Shown: piece after piece, positions 17,934 to 26,420 of the stretch
How positions within the stretch are numbered: position 1 is the first letter of the stretch
Layout of the letters: each line of letters opens with the position of its first letter
Assembly (NCBI GenBank): GCA_011525385.1
Contig: WTGF01000014.1
Coordinates: 1-64,000 of the forward strand
Source: Chloroflexota bacterium
GTDB lineage: Bacteria; Chloroflexota; Anaerolineae; Aggregatilineales; Phototrophicaceae
Direction: 5' to 3'
Length of the DNA: 64,000 bases
The notes under the pieces: model-generated
Database searches by the model: none
What the model was told of the DNA's origin: nothing
What the model saw: the letters and a program-made list of their open reading frames with translations, nothing else
Translations under genes and position numbers: made by a program

Positions 17934-19148
17934 ATGAGAATCCGGCGCGATTATTCGCAACCGTTTTTTCGCGAACCGAAGCGTCACCGTACCCGCAATA
18001 CATTGATCGCTGTCATCCTCGGGCTGTTGCTCGGCTTGAGCGTCGTCTCGCAACGGGCGACGGTCGAGCTTGTCATCGAGTCGCTGCTTGGCGATCCCGC
18101 GACACCGACGCCGTTACCCAGCGAGCTGGCGATGCGCGCGGCGCTGCAAACGCAAGCAGGGGACTTCTCCGCAGCGGCAGCCATGATGGCGACCGCCGTT
18201 TTGGAGCGTCCGCACAACATCCCCTACCTCTACGAATACGGCAAGGTTCTGATTGAATTGGGGCGATACGAAGAAGCCTTGACATACGCCGAGCGCATTA
18301 TCGACCTTGACGCCAGCGATGCGCATGGATTCGCGCTCAAGTCCGCCGCGCTGGTGGCGCAGGGTCAAGCCGCCGTCGCTATCCCGGTCGCGCTCTCGGG
18401 ACTTGATTCTAATCCCGGATTCACGCCGCTTTACGGGACATTGAGCCGCGCCTACATTGATACGCAACGCTGGCCCGATGGGCTGGAAGCGGGCGAACGC
18501 GGCTTGTCGATCAATCCCGGCGATGCCGAGCTTGTTCGCGCCTACGCCTATGCCCTGCAGTCCGTCGGCGCTTATGACGAAGCGGCGGAGCATCTCGAAC
18601 GCGCTATCGAACTGCGGCCCGCCTACTTGCCCGTACACTTCGAGTTGGCGGCGCTTTATCTGGCGCGCGATCACGATCAGCAGGCGATTGATCTCTACGA
18701 CCGCATTCTGGCGATTGACTCGCGCAATGCCCGCGCCATGCTGCGGCTCTGCCTGGCCTATCGCAAGGTCGGGCAATTCGCGCGCGCGCTCGGCTTCTGC
18801 GAGGACTCTGTAGCCAACGACAGCAGCGATGCCGAAGCGCTCTTTCACCTTGGTCTGCTCTACTACCGCGAGCGCCGCTTTGTTGATTCCCGCGATACTT
18901 TCCAACAATGCCTGCATCATGATGACGGCGCTTATGATTTGTCCTGCCGTTATCGGCTGGGATTGTCACACTATTACACCGGCGATTGCACGACCGGCTG
19001 GGCTCTGCTGCAGGAATCGCTGGCGCTGGCCGAGGCGGCAACCGGTTACAGCGATACGATTGATCGGATACAGCAGGGCCTGGAAGCGATCAACAGCGAC
19101 CTGAAATGCATCGAAACGGCGGCGGCGCCGGTATCGTTTCAGGATTGA
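17934..19148 (+). CDS. Membrane-anchored TPR protein (second of a pair)
   Basis: This 404-aa paralogue of the preceding protein keeps the same architecture: basic N-terminus with RRDYSQPFF, one membrane helix at about residues 22-40, a PATPTPLPS linker and about ten TPR units (LYEYGKVLIELGRYEEALTYA and later LFHLGLLYYRERRFVDSRDTF). It starts 3 bp after the stop of its partner, which indicates translational coupling. Unlike its partner it lacks the Pro/Thr-rich C-terminal tail. The role is unknown; the FkbM methyltransferase gene follows 52 bp later. Confidence 0.85.
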   Translation: MRIRRDYSQPFFREPKRHRTRNTLIAVILGLLLGLSVVSQRATVELVIESLLGDPATPTPLPSELAMRAALQTQAGDFSAAAAMMATAVLERPHNIPYLYEYGKVLIELGRYEEALTYAERIIDLDASDAHGFALKSAALVAQGQAAVAIPVALSGLDSNPGFTPLYGTLSRAYIDTQRWPDGLEAGERGLSINPGDAELVRAYAYALQSVGAYDEAAEHLERAIELRPAYLPVHFELAALYLARDHDQQAIDLYDRILAIDSRNARAMLRLCLAYRKVGQFARALGFCEDSVANDSSDAEALFHLGLLYYRERRFVDSRDTFQQCLHHDDGAYDLSCRYRLGLSHYYTGDCTTGWALLQESLALAEAATGYSDTIDRIQQGLEAINSDLKCIETAAAPVSFQD

Positions 19149-19200
19149 CCAGCGCAGGGCGCTCGGCTAGGCTAATTTCACTTACACTCGCCTGCCCGTC

Positions 19201-20121
19201 ATGATGCGCCTTTTCGATTCCAGCCTCAGCTTGTACCGCAAGACGGTTAAACGCGTTCGTCCCGCGCATATCGCCATGCACCGACTGATGGATCGGGTGC
19301 TCATGCCCGCGCTGGAACGCCGTTACGACTTCAAAACCATTCCCGAAGATCCCTTTTGGTTCCGGCTGGAACTGCTTACAGGCCAACACGAGGCCGAGAC
19401 AGCTCAACTGCTGGGGCGGTTGGTCAAGCCCGGTATGATCGCGCTGGACGTCGGCGCTCATGTCGGCTATTACACGCGCTTGCTTTCGCGGCTGACCGGG
19501 GAGCGGGGACGCATCATCGCCTTCGAGCCGCATCCACGAACGCACCAGGTGCTGCGCCACAATACGCGCGCGCTGGCTAATGTCACCCCGCTGCAAGTGG
19601 CGGTTGCCGAAGCCGCAGGCAGCGCCGAGCTTTACGACTATCTGATGATGTCCGCCAGCGGTTCGCTGCATTACGACGAATCGCTGGCGCATTTGCAGCG
19701 CGCGCGGATGGGCGCGGGGGATGTCGCGCCGCGCGGGGGAGAAGCCTTCGAGATGCAGCGCTTCCAAGTCGAGACCGCCACCATCGACGCCTGCCTGTCG
19801 GAGCTGGGCATAGAACAGGTGGATATGGTCAAGATGGATATCGAAGGCGCGGAACTGGGCGCGCTGCGCGGCATGCGAGATACTATCGCCGCTTCGCCCG
19901 GGATGGCGCTGGTGATGGAATACAATCCCAGCGCGTTGAAGGCCTTCGGGCACGATCCGGGGGCGGCGCTGGACGAGACGCTGGGCATGGGTTTCGGCTG
20001 CGTCGAGGCGATAGAGGCGGACGGATCGCTGCGGGATTGGGGCGATGCGCGCCTGGTGGCGCGGGAGACGGCGCGGATGCTGGGCGACATGAGCGTGGTG
20101 AATTTGTTGTTGCGGCGGTGA
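19201..20121 (+). CDS. FkbM family SAM-dependent methyltransferase
   Basis: This 306-aa methyltransferase has motif I ALDVGAHVGYYTRLLSRL, motif II IIAFEPHP, and the FkbM signature VKMDIEGAELGALRGM. FkbM proteins O-methylate sugars or polyketides, so glycan modification is plausible. There is no ribosome site near ATG 19201, but a TACACT lies 12-17 bases upstream, so a leaderless transcript is possible. The next genes (20.1-20.8 kb) point the other way. Acceptor unknown. Confidence 0.88.
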   Translation: MMRLFDSSLSLYRKTVKRVRPAHIAMHRLMDRVLMPALERRYDFKTIPEDPFWFRLELLTGQHEAETAQLLGRLVKPGMIALDVGAHVGYYTRLLSRLTGERGRIIAFEPHPRTHQVLRHNTRALANVTPLQVAVAEAAGSAELYDYLMMSASGSLHYDESLAHLQRARMGAGDVAPRGGEAFEMQRFQVETATIDACLSELGIEQVDMVKMDIEGAELGALRGMRDTIAASPGMALVMEYNPSALKAFGHDPGAALDETLGMGFGCVEAIEADGSLRDWGDARLVARETARMLGDMSVVNLLLRR

Positions 20122-20130
20122 ATTCCAAGC

Positions 20131-20382
20131 TCAAATCCGATCTTTCCTCGAGGCAGCTGGAAAGTTGATCTGACCGAGGTTTATCCTTTGACGCTTTTTC
20201 CGAGGCCCCTTCTCGTACGGTACGTTCAGGTGCTTAATTAGCGCGTCGAGTTTGGCGCTGTTTCCCCGCAGCGCCGCGTGCGATTCTTTCAAGATGCGCC
20301 GCATATCACGGGCGACTTCTTCAAACGCTTCCGGAGCGACCGTACTGTCTGTCTTGGGATAGCGCAGGTTATGATTGTGCAT
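20131..20382 (-). CDS. Small HLxVPY protein, third of array
   Basis: An 83-aa protein, last of three adjacent minus-strand genes. Its core (EEVARDMRRILKESHAAL then KLDALIKHLNVPYEKGP) corresponds to the shared C-terminal pattern of the other two, but the tail differs: a basic KKRQRINLGQ segment replaces GFIKE. I chose ATG 20382, which leaves 25 bp to the previous stop; a longer frame from 20451 runs through the preceding gene out of its frame. The helical core may form a coiled coil. I recognise no family. Confidence 0.6.
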   Translation of the reverse strand: MHNHNLRYPKTDSTVAPEAFEEVARDMRRILKESHAALRGNSAKLDALIKHLNVPYEKGPRKKRQRINLGQINFPAASRKDRI

Positions 20383-20407
20383 TGAAGTGGGTGCGTCGGC
20401 ACGCGGC

Positions 20408-20581
20408 TCATTCTTTGATAAAGCCCGCGGGCCGCTTGTAGGGAACGTCAAGGTGCTTGATGATTGCTTGCAGCATCTCGCGGTTTTCCGCCACCATTGC
20501 CGTCAAACCTAGAAGCGCGGCTTCAAAGGTATCGACATTGTCCATGTCAATTTCGCGCAATGCGCTCGGATTGTCACTCAT
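20408..20581 (-). CDS. Small HLxVPY protein, second of array
   Basis: A 57-aa protein that short-ORF filters would miss. It shares with the first array gene the segments DTFEAALLGLT and HLDVPYKRPAGFIKE, and is a near-duplicate of that gene's C-terminal two-thirds. Its ATG (20581-20579) overlaps the TGA of the upstream gene in an ATGA junction, so it is translationally coupled. Conservation at the amino-acid level with changed codons argues that it is a real gene. Function unknown. Confidence 0.65.
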   Translation of the reverse strand: MSDNPSALREIDMDNVDTFEAALLGLTAMVAENREMLQAIIKHLDVPYKRPAGFIKE

Positions 20582-20790
20582 TCTTTGATGAAGCCAGCGG
20601 GCGGTTTGTAGGGCACGTCCAGGTGTTCTATGATGGCATCCATCTTTTGATTTAGCTCCACCACCATTTCCGTCAAACCTAGAAGCGCAGCTTCAAAGGT
20701 ATCGACCTTGTCGAATAGTTCTCCCTGCGTTTGGCGCAAGCTGAGGTATTCCTTGTCCATGCGTTTGAAACGAATATCGGTGGTAGCCAT
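20578..20790 (-). CDS. Small HLxVPY protein, first of array
   Basis: A 70-aa protein: an N-terminal helix (RMDKEYLSLRQTQGELFDKV), then DTFEAALLGLTEMVVELNQ and KMDAIIEHLDVPYKPPAGFIKE. The heptad-like spacing of hydrophobics suggests a coiled coil ending in a rigid VPY-PP-G tail. ATG 20790 is supported by GAGGTGAG a few bases upstream; GTG 20802 lies inside that ribosome site and is unlikely. It heads an array of three paralogues on the minus strand. No known family is recognised; an adaptor or antitoxin-like role would be speculation. Confidence 0.65.
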   Translation of the reverse strand: MATTDIRFKRMDKEYLSLRQTQGELFDKVDTFEAALLGLTEMVVELNQKMDAIIEHLDVPYKPPAGFIKE

Positions 20791-21283
20791 GTCGCGTCTC
20801 ACCTCGGCGATGTTTGATATAAGCGAATTGTATATCAGGAAGTTCGTTTGTCAAGAGTTTAGACGCGGGAAATCAAGAGTTGTTAAGACAAGCCAGACGC
20901 GAACACTATTACAATACTGCGCTATAAGGAGTGAGTTGAAATTCCTCCTCCGTCCCCGGCCTGGCGTTAAGCTCAGGATTGGTATCCCGGTTCCGAGCAG
21001 CCCCTAGCTCCTTTACACTAGCTGACAAGGGTCATGAGGCTCGATATCGCCACATAATCTGTATCTGTTGCTGTGTCTTTCGGGCGACCCGGCGGGTCAC
21101 TGTTGAAATTCTACCCCACCCCCCGGCCCCCTCCCCGAAGCATCAGGGAGGGGGAGCTTTACTGAGCTATTTTGGACCATTTTGGTCTTTCGCATTTACA
21201 CGACACTGACCGGGATTGGCTGTAATTCATGATTTTCAACAGAGTCCGGCGGGTCGCCCCTACCCTTTTGTAAACATGACGCA
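20791..21283. repeat. Repeat-bearing intergenic region
   Basis: Between the small-gene array and the MocR-type regulator. It holds a C-rich/G-rich palindrome at about 21113-21160 (CCCCGGCCCCCTCCCC, then GGGAGGGGG) and is bracketed by two inverted segments sharing GGGCGACCCG (about 21082 and, in inverse, 21249). Together 21080-21265 looks like a small non-coding insertion. No convincing gene here. Confidence 0.55.
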
Positions 21284-22774
21284 TTACAAGACCGCAGAAC
21301 GCTCGACGCCGCCGTATTCGGAGACCAATTCAGCCCAAGCCAGACCGATCCTGCGGAAGCCCTCGGTGATCACATCCGGCTTGTGAATCCCGTAATTCAA
21401 GCGCATGGCGTGCGAGCCACCGTCGCCAGTGTAAAACATGCTGCCGATGGCGAAGGCGACGTCATGCTGGATAGCGCTGATGAATGTTTCGGCTGCGCTG
21501 GGACCAGCGGCGGGCAGTTCCACCCACAGGTACAAGCCCCCTTGCGGAGAATACCAGGCGCTGCCGGGCGGCAGGTGCCGTTCGGCGGCGGCCAGAGCCG
21601 CATCGCGACGGCGGCGCAACTCCAGGCGGTTATGTTCCAATTGTTTGGCGAGGACGCCGCGTTCCAACAGCAGGTGAATGGTGCGCTGGTTCAAGCCCGA
21701 GGTGGAGATATCGGCCGCCTGTTTAACGCGCACGAGTCGCTCGTAGTAAGGTCCGGCGGCGATCAAATAACCGATGCGCATGCCCGGCAACAGCATTTTG
21801 GTGAAGGCGTTGGCGTGGATGACAACCCCGCTTTCGTCCAGGGCTTTCAATGGCGGCAGGGATTCGCCGTCAAAGCGGAATTCGCGATAGACCTCATCTT
21901 CCAAGATGGGAATGCCATGTTCTTCGGCGAGGCGGACGAGTTGACGACGGCGGTACATGGGCATCAGGTGCCCGGTGGGATTCTGGAAACTGGGCATGAC
22001 ATAAATCAGGCGCGGACGATGGCTTTCCAGCACCTGGGCCAATACGTCGATGCGAATACCCTCTTCGTCGATGGGGATGCCCTGGATGTGCACACGGCGG
22101 GCGCCAGCAATATCCATGATGCCAAGATAGGTGGGGCTGGCGGTGACGAGCGTTTCGCCGTCGCTCATCAGCGATTGCAGCACGAGGTCAATGGCTTGCT
22201 GGGCGCCACCCGTTATCAGCACATCGTCGTGACGGCACTCGATGCCGATGGCGCGCACGTAGTCGCGCACGGCGACCCGCAGCGGCAAGTAGCCTTCCGG
22301 CACTTCATACGAGAGGGCGTCGGCGCCATCGCGCTCGATGACGTGGTTGATGGCGTCTTGCATGTGACGAATAGGGAAGAATTCCTTGGGCGGCGCGCCG
22401 TGGCCGAAGTTGATAATGCCGGGCTTGCGAGCGAGGCGCATCATCTCGCGGACGGACGAAGCGCGGCGTGATGTCGTCTGGCGTGGAGGTGGCGCGCCAT
22501 CGACATGCTGGGATGTTCCACGTTCTCTAGCGACGAAGGTGCCGCGCCCGGCATGCGCGCTGAGAAGACCGAATTCGCGCAGATCGCTATAGGCGTTGAC
22601 CACGCTGATGCGGCTGATGCCGAGTTGACGGGCGAGATCTCGACTGGCGGGCAGACGCGCCCCCGCTGGCAAAAGCCCCCTGTCGATATGCGCCCGAATT
22701 TGTCGAATGAGTTGACGATAAATCGGCTCTTCGCTCTCGCGATCGAGCGTGAGGTTGCTGGCAAGTTCAAACAA
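21284..22774 (-). CDS. MocR-type GntR/aminotransferase regulator
   Basis: This 496-aa fusion has a GntR winged helix (about residues 12-80: EPIYRQLIRQIRAHIDRGLL, LPASRDLARQLGISRISVVNAYSDL) and a class I aminotransferase-like domain. The PLP-binding lysine is in HANAFTKMLLPGMRIGY; TGGAQQAIDLVLQSL and PSFQNPTGHLMP are the usual fold markers. MocR proteins such as PdxR or GabR sense PLP with an amine and control neighbouring genes. No pdx or gab genes are adjacent, so its target is unknown. Some members with this architecture may keep transaminase activity. Confidence 0.9.
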   Translation of the reverse strand: MFELASNLTLDRESEEPIYRQLIRQIRAHIDRGLLPAGARLPASRDLARQLGISRISVVNAYSDLREFGLLSAHAGRGTFVARERGTSQHVDGAPPPRQTTSRRASSVREMMRLARKPGIINFGHGAPPKEFFPIRHMQDAINHVIERDGADALSYEVPEGYLPLRVAVRDYVRAIGIECRHDDVLITGGAQQAIDLVLQSLMSDGETLVTASPTYLGIMDIAGARRVHIQGIPIDEEGIRIDVLAQVLESHRPRLIYVMPSFQNPTGHLMPMYRRRQLVRLAEEHGIPILEDEVYREFRFDGESLPPLKALDESGVVIHANAFTKMLLPGMRIGYLIAAGPYYERLVRVKQAADISTSGLNQRTIHLLLERGVLAKQLEHNRLELRRRRDAALAAAERHLPPGSAWYSPQGGLYLWVELPAAGPSAAETFISAIQHDVAFAIGSMFYTGDGGSHAMRLNYGIHKPDVITEGFRRIGLAWAELVSEYGGVERSAVL

Positions 22775-23903
22775 TGGGCTGGCTCCGTTCCGATCTTGCG
22801 CTGGTGATAGCAGGAGTGGTGAATTTCAAAAAAACTGCGCGCTTGCCGCGCCTTGCGCAGGTTCTTGTAACTACCGAGGACAGAGAAATAATACCAACAA
22901 AATAACGCGAAACAACTTCATTTGTAGTGAAAGTTCTGGATCTAATCCTAGTCCCGCCGAATGCGCTCCCCCTCTCGAAGGTCAGTGTCTGCGCGACCCA
23001 TTGTAATGGAGAGGGGGCTGGGGAGAGACTTATAGTGGACAGATCGCGTTTTCGCATGACTAACTTGGTATTCCAGAGACGTTCTCACAAGAACCCGCCA
23101 AGCCGCTATGTCCGCAGTTTTCATCACCTCTTATGATAGCAAGATGATCGGACCAATTACAGGACCATCTATGTCCATCTGTCAAGTCCAATCGAGATTT
23201 GGCAGCAGGAACTTATATTACAGTTCGGCGTGGTGAATCTTCTGGATGTCAAAACGCTTCGACCAGAGCCGCTCTGTGCCTCTTTCTTGACAAGATGCTA
23301 CGCGCGGGCTGAACAGAAAGTCTTATTATTTTGTGTGAGCAGGATATTCTTGGGACTTTTTCGCTGTCGCCAATGGCTATGCGAATCCTACGCGCGACTC
23401 TTTCAATAGAGTGATATTCACGAATTTCACTACTCCCGACAATGGGGGAGCGGTGAATTTCAAGGGCATACGCACTAAGCGCGCGCTGCACAGGTTCTTA
23501 ATAAGTGCCGAGGACAGAGAGGGCGCAGAGATGCTTACACAAGAACCCGCCAAGCTGCTATCCTGAGTTTTCACCATCCCCGACAATGGCGCATTGTAGA
23601 CATTTGAACAGACTTGTTGTATGATTTGTTTATACTTGGTCTGCGAATGACGCGCAGGCTGGCGGGATTGATTTGCGTTTAGGGATTGCAAACGTTTCGA
23701 CAAAGCCGAGTAATTTGTGAGCGCGGATTATCGGTTTCTTCGCCGCAGTCAACAACGGTTTGGCGGATATCCTCCGGGGATATAAACCGCTCGGCGCGTA
23801 AGCGGGAAATCATCCACAAGAATGTCGCGCTTACAGAAATTATCGAGCTTTCTCCTTGCAAGAACAAGATGGTTTGAGAAAAAAGAGATGATTAGGGAAA
23901 ATA
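22775..23903. repeat. Repeat-rich spacer with interrupted duplicate
   Basis: About 1.1 kb without a gene. A repeat unit at about 23451-23589 (GGTGAATTTCAA, then GGTTCTT, CCGAGGACAGAGA, ACAAGAACCCGCCAAGC, TTTTCA-C) occurs a second time in two halves: 22816-22888 and 23073-23138. The intervening 185 bp carry a G-rich palindrome (about 22968-23032). A copy of another dispersed element (TTATTTTGTGTGAGC at about 23323) and an inverted GCTCGGCGCGTAA core (about 23789) are also here. No ORF in the region has coding support. Confidence 0.6.
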
Positions 23904-25262
23904 ATGATGATGGGAAACGATATCAGATTTTTGGGAAAGCGTTTACATTACTGGCTGGCTGCCATCTTGTTGCTGAGCGCCACAGGCGCGTTGGCGCAGG
24001 AGTTTAGGCCCGATGAAATAGAAATAGGTCCAATTTGCGACAACGCTGTTCGCATAAGCTGGAAAGCTGCGCCCGGGGCGACTAGTTATTTTATTGTCGA
24101 TCCTAAGGATGGTTATCGGGTCGTCTGCCGATCTTCCGACAACTCCTGCGAAATCGATGAACTAAAGGCCGGTCAAAAATATACTTTTCTTGTGGACGCG
24201 AGAATCGGTGATAACCTGGTCTATGGCACCGAGAGAATCAGCATAAGAGTGAAACAATCAGATCTTTGCCCGGAAAACGCTCCGCACAAAATCGCGACTC
24301 CGCGCCCTTCGGTTGATACCTGCTCCTACCTGCCAGCGGAGATCCTGGTCAGGAGCAACAGCCCCTATAATGCCCAATGCAAGCGAGTCGGCCCGGCCGG
24401 TGTTGGTATCGCCGATTTGATCGCGCAGGGCGTCCTAGATGCTGTTGATATCTGGCACATTGTCGAAGCCGGCATTCAGGTCTGCTTCCGCAACCAGGGT
24501 ACGCTGAAGTTTCTGGATGCCGCTACCTCGCCGCGCGCGGTATCGAATTTGGCCTCGCAGGCTGTCGACGGCATGACCTGCGGGACTATAGATCGCGCGG
24601 GCACGGTGGTGCTGCTCCGAACCAGCGAACCTGTTAGCGAATCCGTCAGCGAACCCGTCAGTGAACCTGTCGGCGAACCCGTCAGTGAACCTGTCAGCGA
24701 ACCCGTCAGTGAACCTGTCAGCGAACTCGTCAGCGACGCGAGCGACAGCTCTCCGGTTGCGTCAGCTACACAAGCCGAGAGCGCTATCCTTAGTAACTGC
24801 CAACTAACCACATTCTCGAATCTCAGTCTCCGCAGCGGTTCCAGCATTTTTCACGCGCGTTTAGCCATCATTCCTCGTGGGACGCGCTTGAACGCGACCT
24901 TCAGAGATGGCGAGTGGTACAGGGTCTTCTATGAAGAGTTGACCGGTTGGGTCAACGGCGCTTATGTAAAGCCGGGGTCCGGCTGTGGCGCCAGCGTCGC
25001 GAGCGCTGTCCCGCGGGGCTTAGCGAATTCCGGACAGGCTGAATTGTCCGGAACGTCACTGAGCAACTGTTCTTTGCAGGCGAGCGATATCATTAACTTG
25101 CGGGCTGGACCAGGTCTCGGATATGAGATCCTTGCCGAAATACCTTATCAGGCGGAGATGAGGGCGACGGAACGACTTGAAGCCTGGTACAAGGTCGACT
25201 ATCAAGGCCAGGCGGGCTGGGTCAACATCGGTTATGTCACACGAATCAGTGACTGTGGCTAA
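23904..25262 (+). CDS. Secreted SH3b-domain protein with SEPV repeats
   Basis: This 452-aa protein has a signal peptide (WLAAILLLSATGALA, cleavage before QEF), a fibronectin-III-like domain (about residues 38-115, AVRISWKAAPGATSYFI), an unassigned cysteine-containing domain (140-235), a spacer of nine SEPV-type tetrapeptides (residues 241-276), and two bacterial SH3 domains (about 290-360 and 385-450; LSLRSGSS and INLRAGPGLGYEIL). SH3b domains usually bind cell-wall or surface glycans, so it probably sits at the envelope. ATG 23904 follows TAGGGAAA. A broken methyltransferase gene lies 17 bp downstream. Confidence 0.83.
   Translation: MMMGNDIRFLGKRLHYWLAAILLLSATGALAQEFRPDEIEIGPICDNAVRISWKAAPGATSYFIVDPKDGYRVVCRSSDNSCEIDELKAGQKYTFLVDARIGDNLVYGTERISIRVKQSDLCPENAPHKIATPRPSVDTCSYLPAEILVRSNSPYNAQCKRVGPAGVGIADLIAQGVLDAVDIWHIVEAGIQVCFRNQGTLKFLDAATSPRAVSNLASQAVDGMTCGTIDRAGTVVLLRTSEPVSESVSEPVSEPVGEPVSEPVSEPVSEPVSELVSDASDSSPVASATQAESAILSNCQLTTFSNLSLRSGSSIFHARLAIIPRGTRLNATFRDGEWYRVFYEELTGWVNGAYVKPGSGCGASVASAVPRGLANSGQAELSGTSLSNCSLQASDIINLRAGPGLGYEILAEIPYQAEMRATERLEAWYKVDYQGQAGWVNIGYVTRISDCG
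24624..24731 (+). repeat. Nine 12-bp repeats encoding SEPV
   Basis: Within the SH3b gene, nine tandem 12-bp units encode SEPV with single changes (SESV, GEPV, SELV). They form a Pro/Ser/acidic spacer between the central domain and the SH3b pair. Synonymous C/T changes alternate between units, so the array probably varies in length by slippage or recombination. Confidence 0.85.
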
Positions 25263-25279
25263 ACTGGAGGCCGAGAGCG

Positions 25280-26011
25280 ATGGCGATACGCAATGACACA
25301 GCCGGGCTCGAGAAGAAGTACCTGCTGGATATGCTGCCGGCTCAAAGCAATCGCATGCTGGAAATCGGTTGCGGCGACGGACGTCTGACCTGGCAATATG
25401 CCGAACTGGCCGAGTCGCTTGTCGCTATTGATGTGACACCCGATACCTTGGCTGAAGCTTTGCGGGAGAGGCCGGAGCGATTCTGCGAAACGACAAGCAT
25501 CTTGGAAGCGAGCGGCGTTTACCTGCCCTTCAAATCCGACAGTTTCGATCATGCGCTTTTTTCTTTGTCCTTCTGATGAATAGAGACAGAGGGCATGGTC
25601 CATGCCCTGGAAGAGACGCACCGGGTTCTGCGGGAAGGGGGCAGCTTTCTTGACCTGCGCCCAGCCACCAAAAACCGGCGGGTTGAACTTGAAGTATCTG
25701 GCGCGCGGTTCCATATCGGCGAGATAGATTCCTCCGCTACATTCACCGATCATTGGGCAGCGGACGCGGCACTGGAGATCTTGCGGGATCAAGGTCTGAT
25801 CGTGCCAATGCACGATGCGCAATTCCTGGTGACTACCGACCTGGACAGCGTCGAGGACTTGCGCGCCCATGCAGCGACATTGCGGAGGAGCGTCATGGGG
25901 GAGGAATTGCTTGATCGGATCGAGTCGCTGATAGCCGGGGAAGCCCAGGACATCCTCATCCACACGCGGCGGGAGATGGTTATCAGGAGGTATCGCTGCC
26001 TCAAACCTTGA
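25280..26011 (+). pseudogene. Class I SAM methyltransferase interrupted by two TGA codons
   Basis: The frame from ATG 25280 encodes a methyltransferase N-terminus with motif I MLEIGCGDGRLTWQYAEL and SLVAIDVTP, ending at FSLSF followed by TGA TGA (25574-25579). The same frame continues with IETEGMVHALEETHRVLREGG and about 135 more residues to 26011. In related enzymes the position after the SLSF strand commonly holds two residues such as HH before this helix, so exactly two codons have become stops, with no frameshift. It is most likely a pseudogene. Alternatives are two polypeptides (restart at ATG 25595) or UGA readthrough. Confidence 0.75.
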
Positions 26012-26420
26012 AGCTCGCCGCGATTCTATCTCAGTCAACCCGACTTGGGCCCCCTCGGTCCCTCGCCCCAGGGCTGAGGACATGACAGGTTTCCTGTGCT
26101 CTGTCTAACCTCTCCTCAGCCAGCCCTTCCCAAAACTCGAATAAAGTCCAGAACCCTAGCCACAAACGGGTTTATTTCCCCATCAATATCTTGGAACTAC
26201 CTAGACTTGTTATGAAATTTGCGGGACGCGGATTTTTCGATTGCGCGGGCCGGTTTGCAAAACGGTATCAATTGAGACGCGCGGCGAATCAATTTGCTGG
26301 CGATCGACGAGGGTCCGCCGAGATAATTCGACTTGCCCAGCGAAAAGAATTTGTTAAACTCAAAGCTACGGCGTCCTGTCGTGAATTGACCTGTTGAAGA
26401 TTCAGTTGTTGGAGGACCAT
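26012..26420. other. Intergenic region before the BMP gene
   Basis: No gene is supported here. A possible promoter is TTGCCC (26333-26338), 16 bases, TAAACT (26355-26360), and a strong ribosome site GGAGG lies just before ATG 26421. No riboswitch fold could be recognised by eye. Confidence 0.4.
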
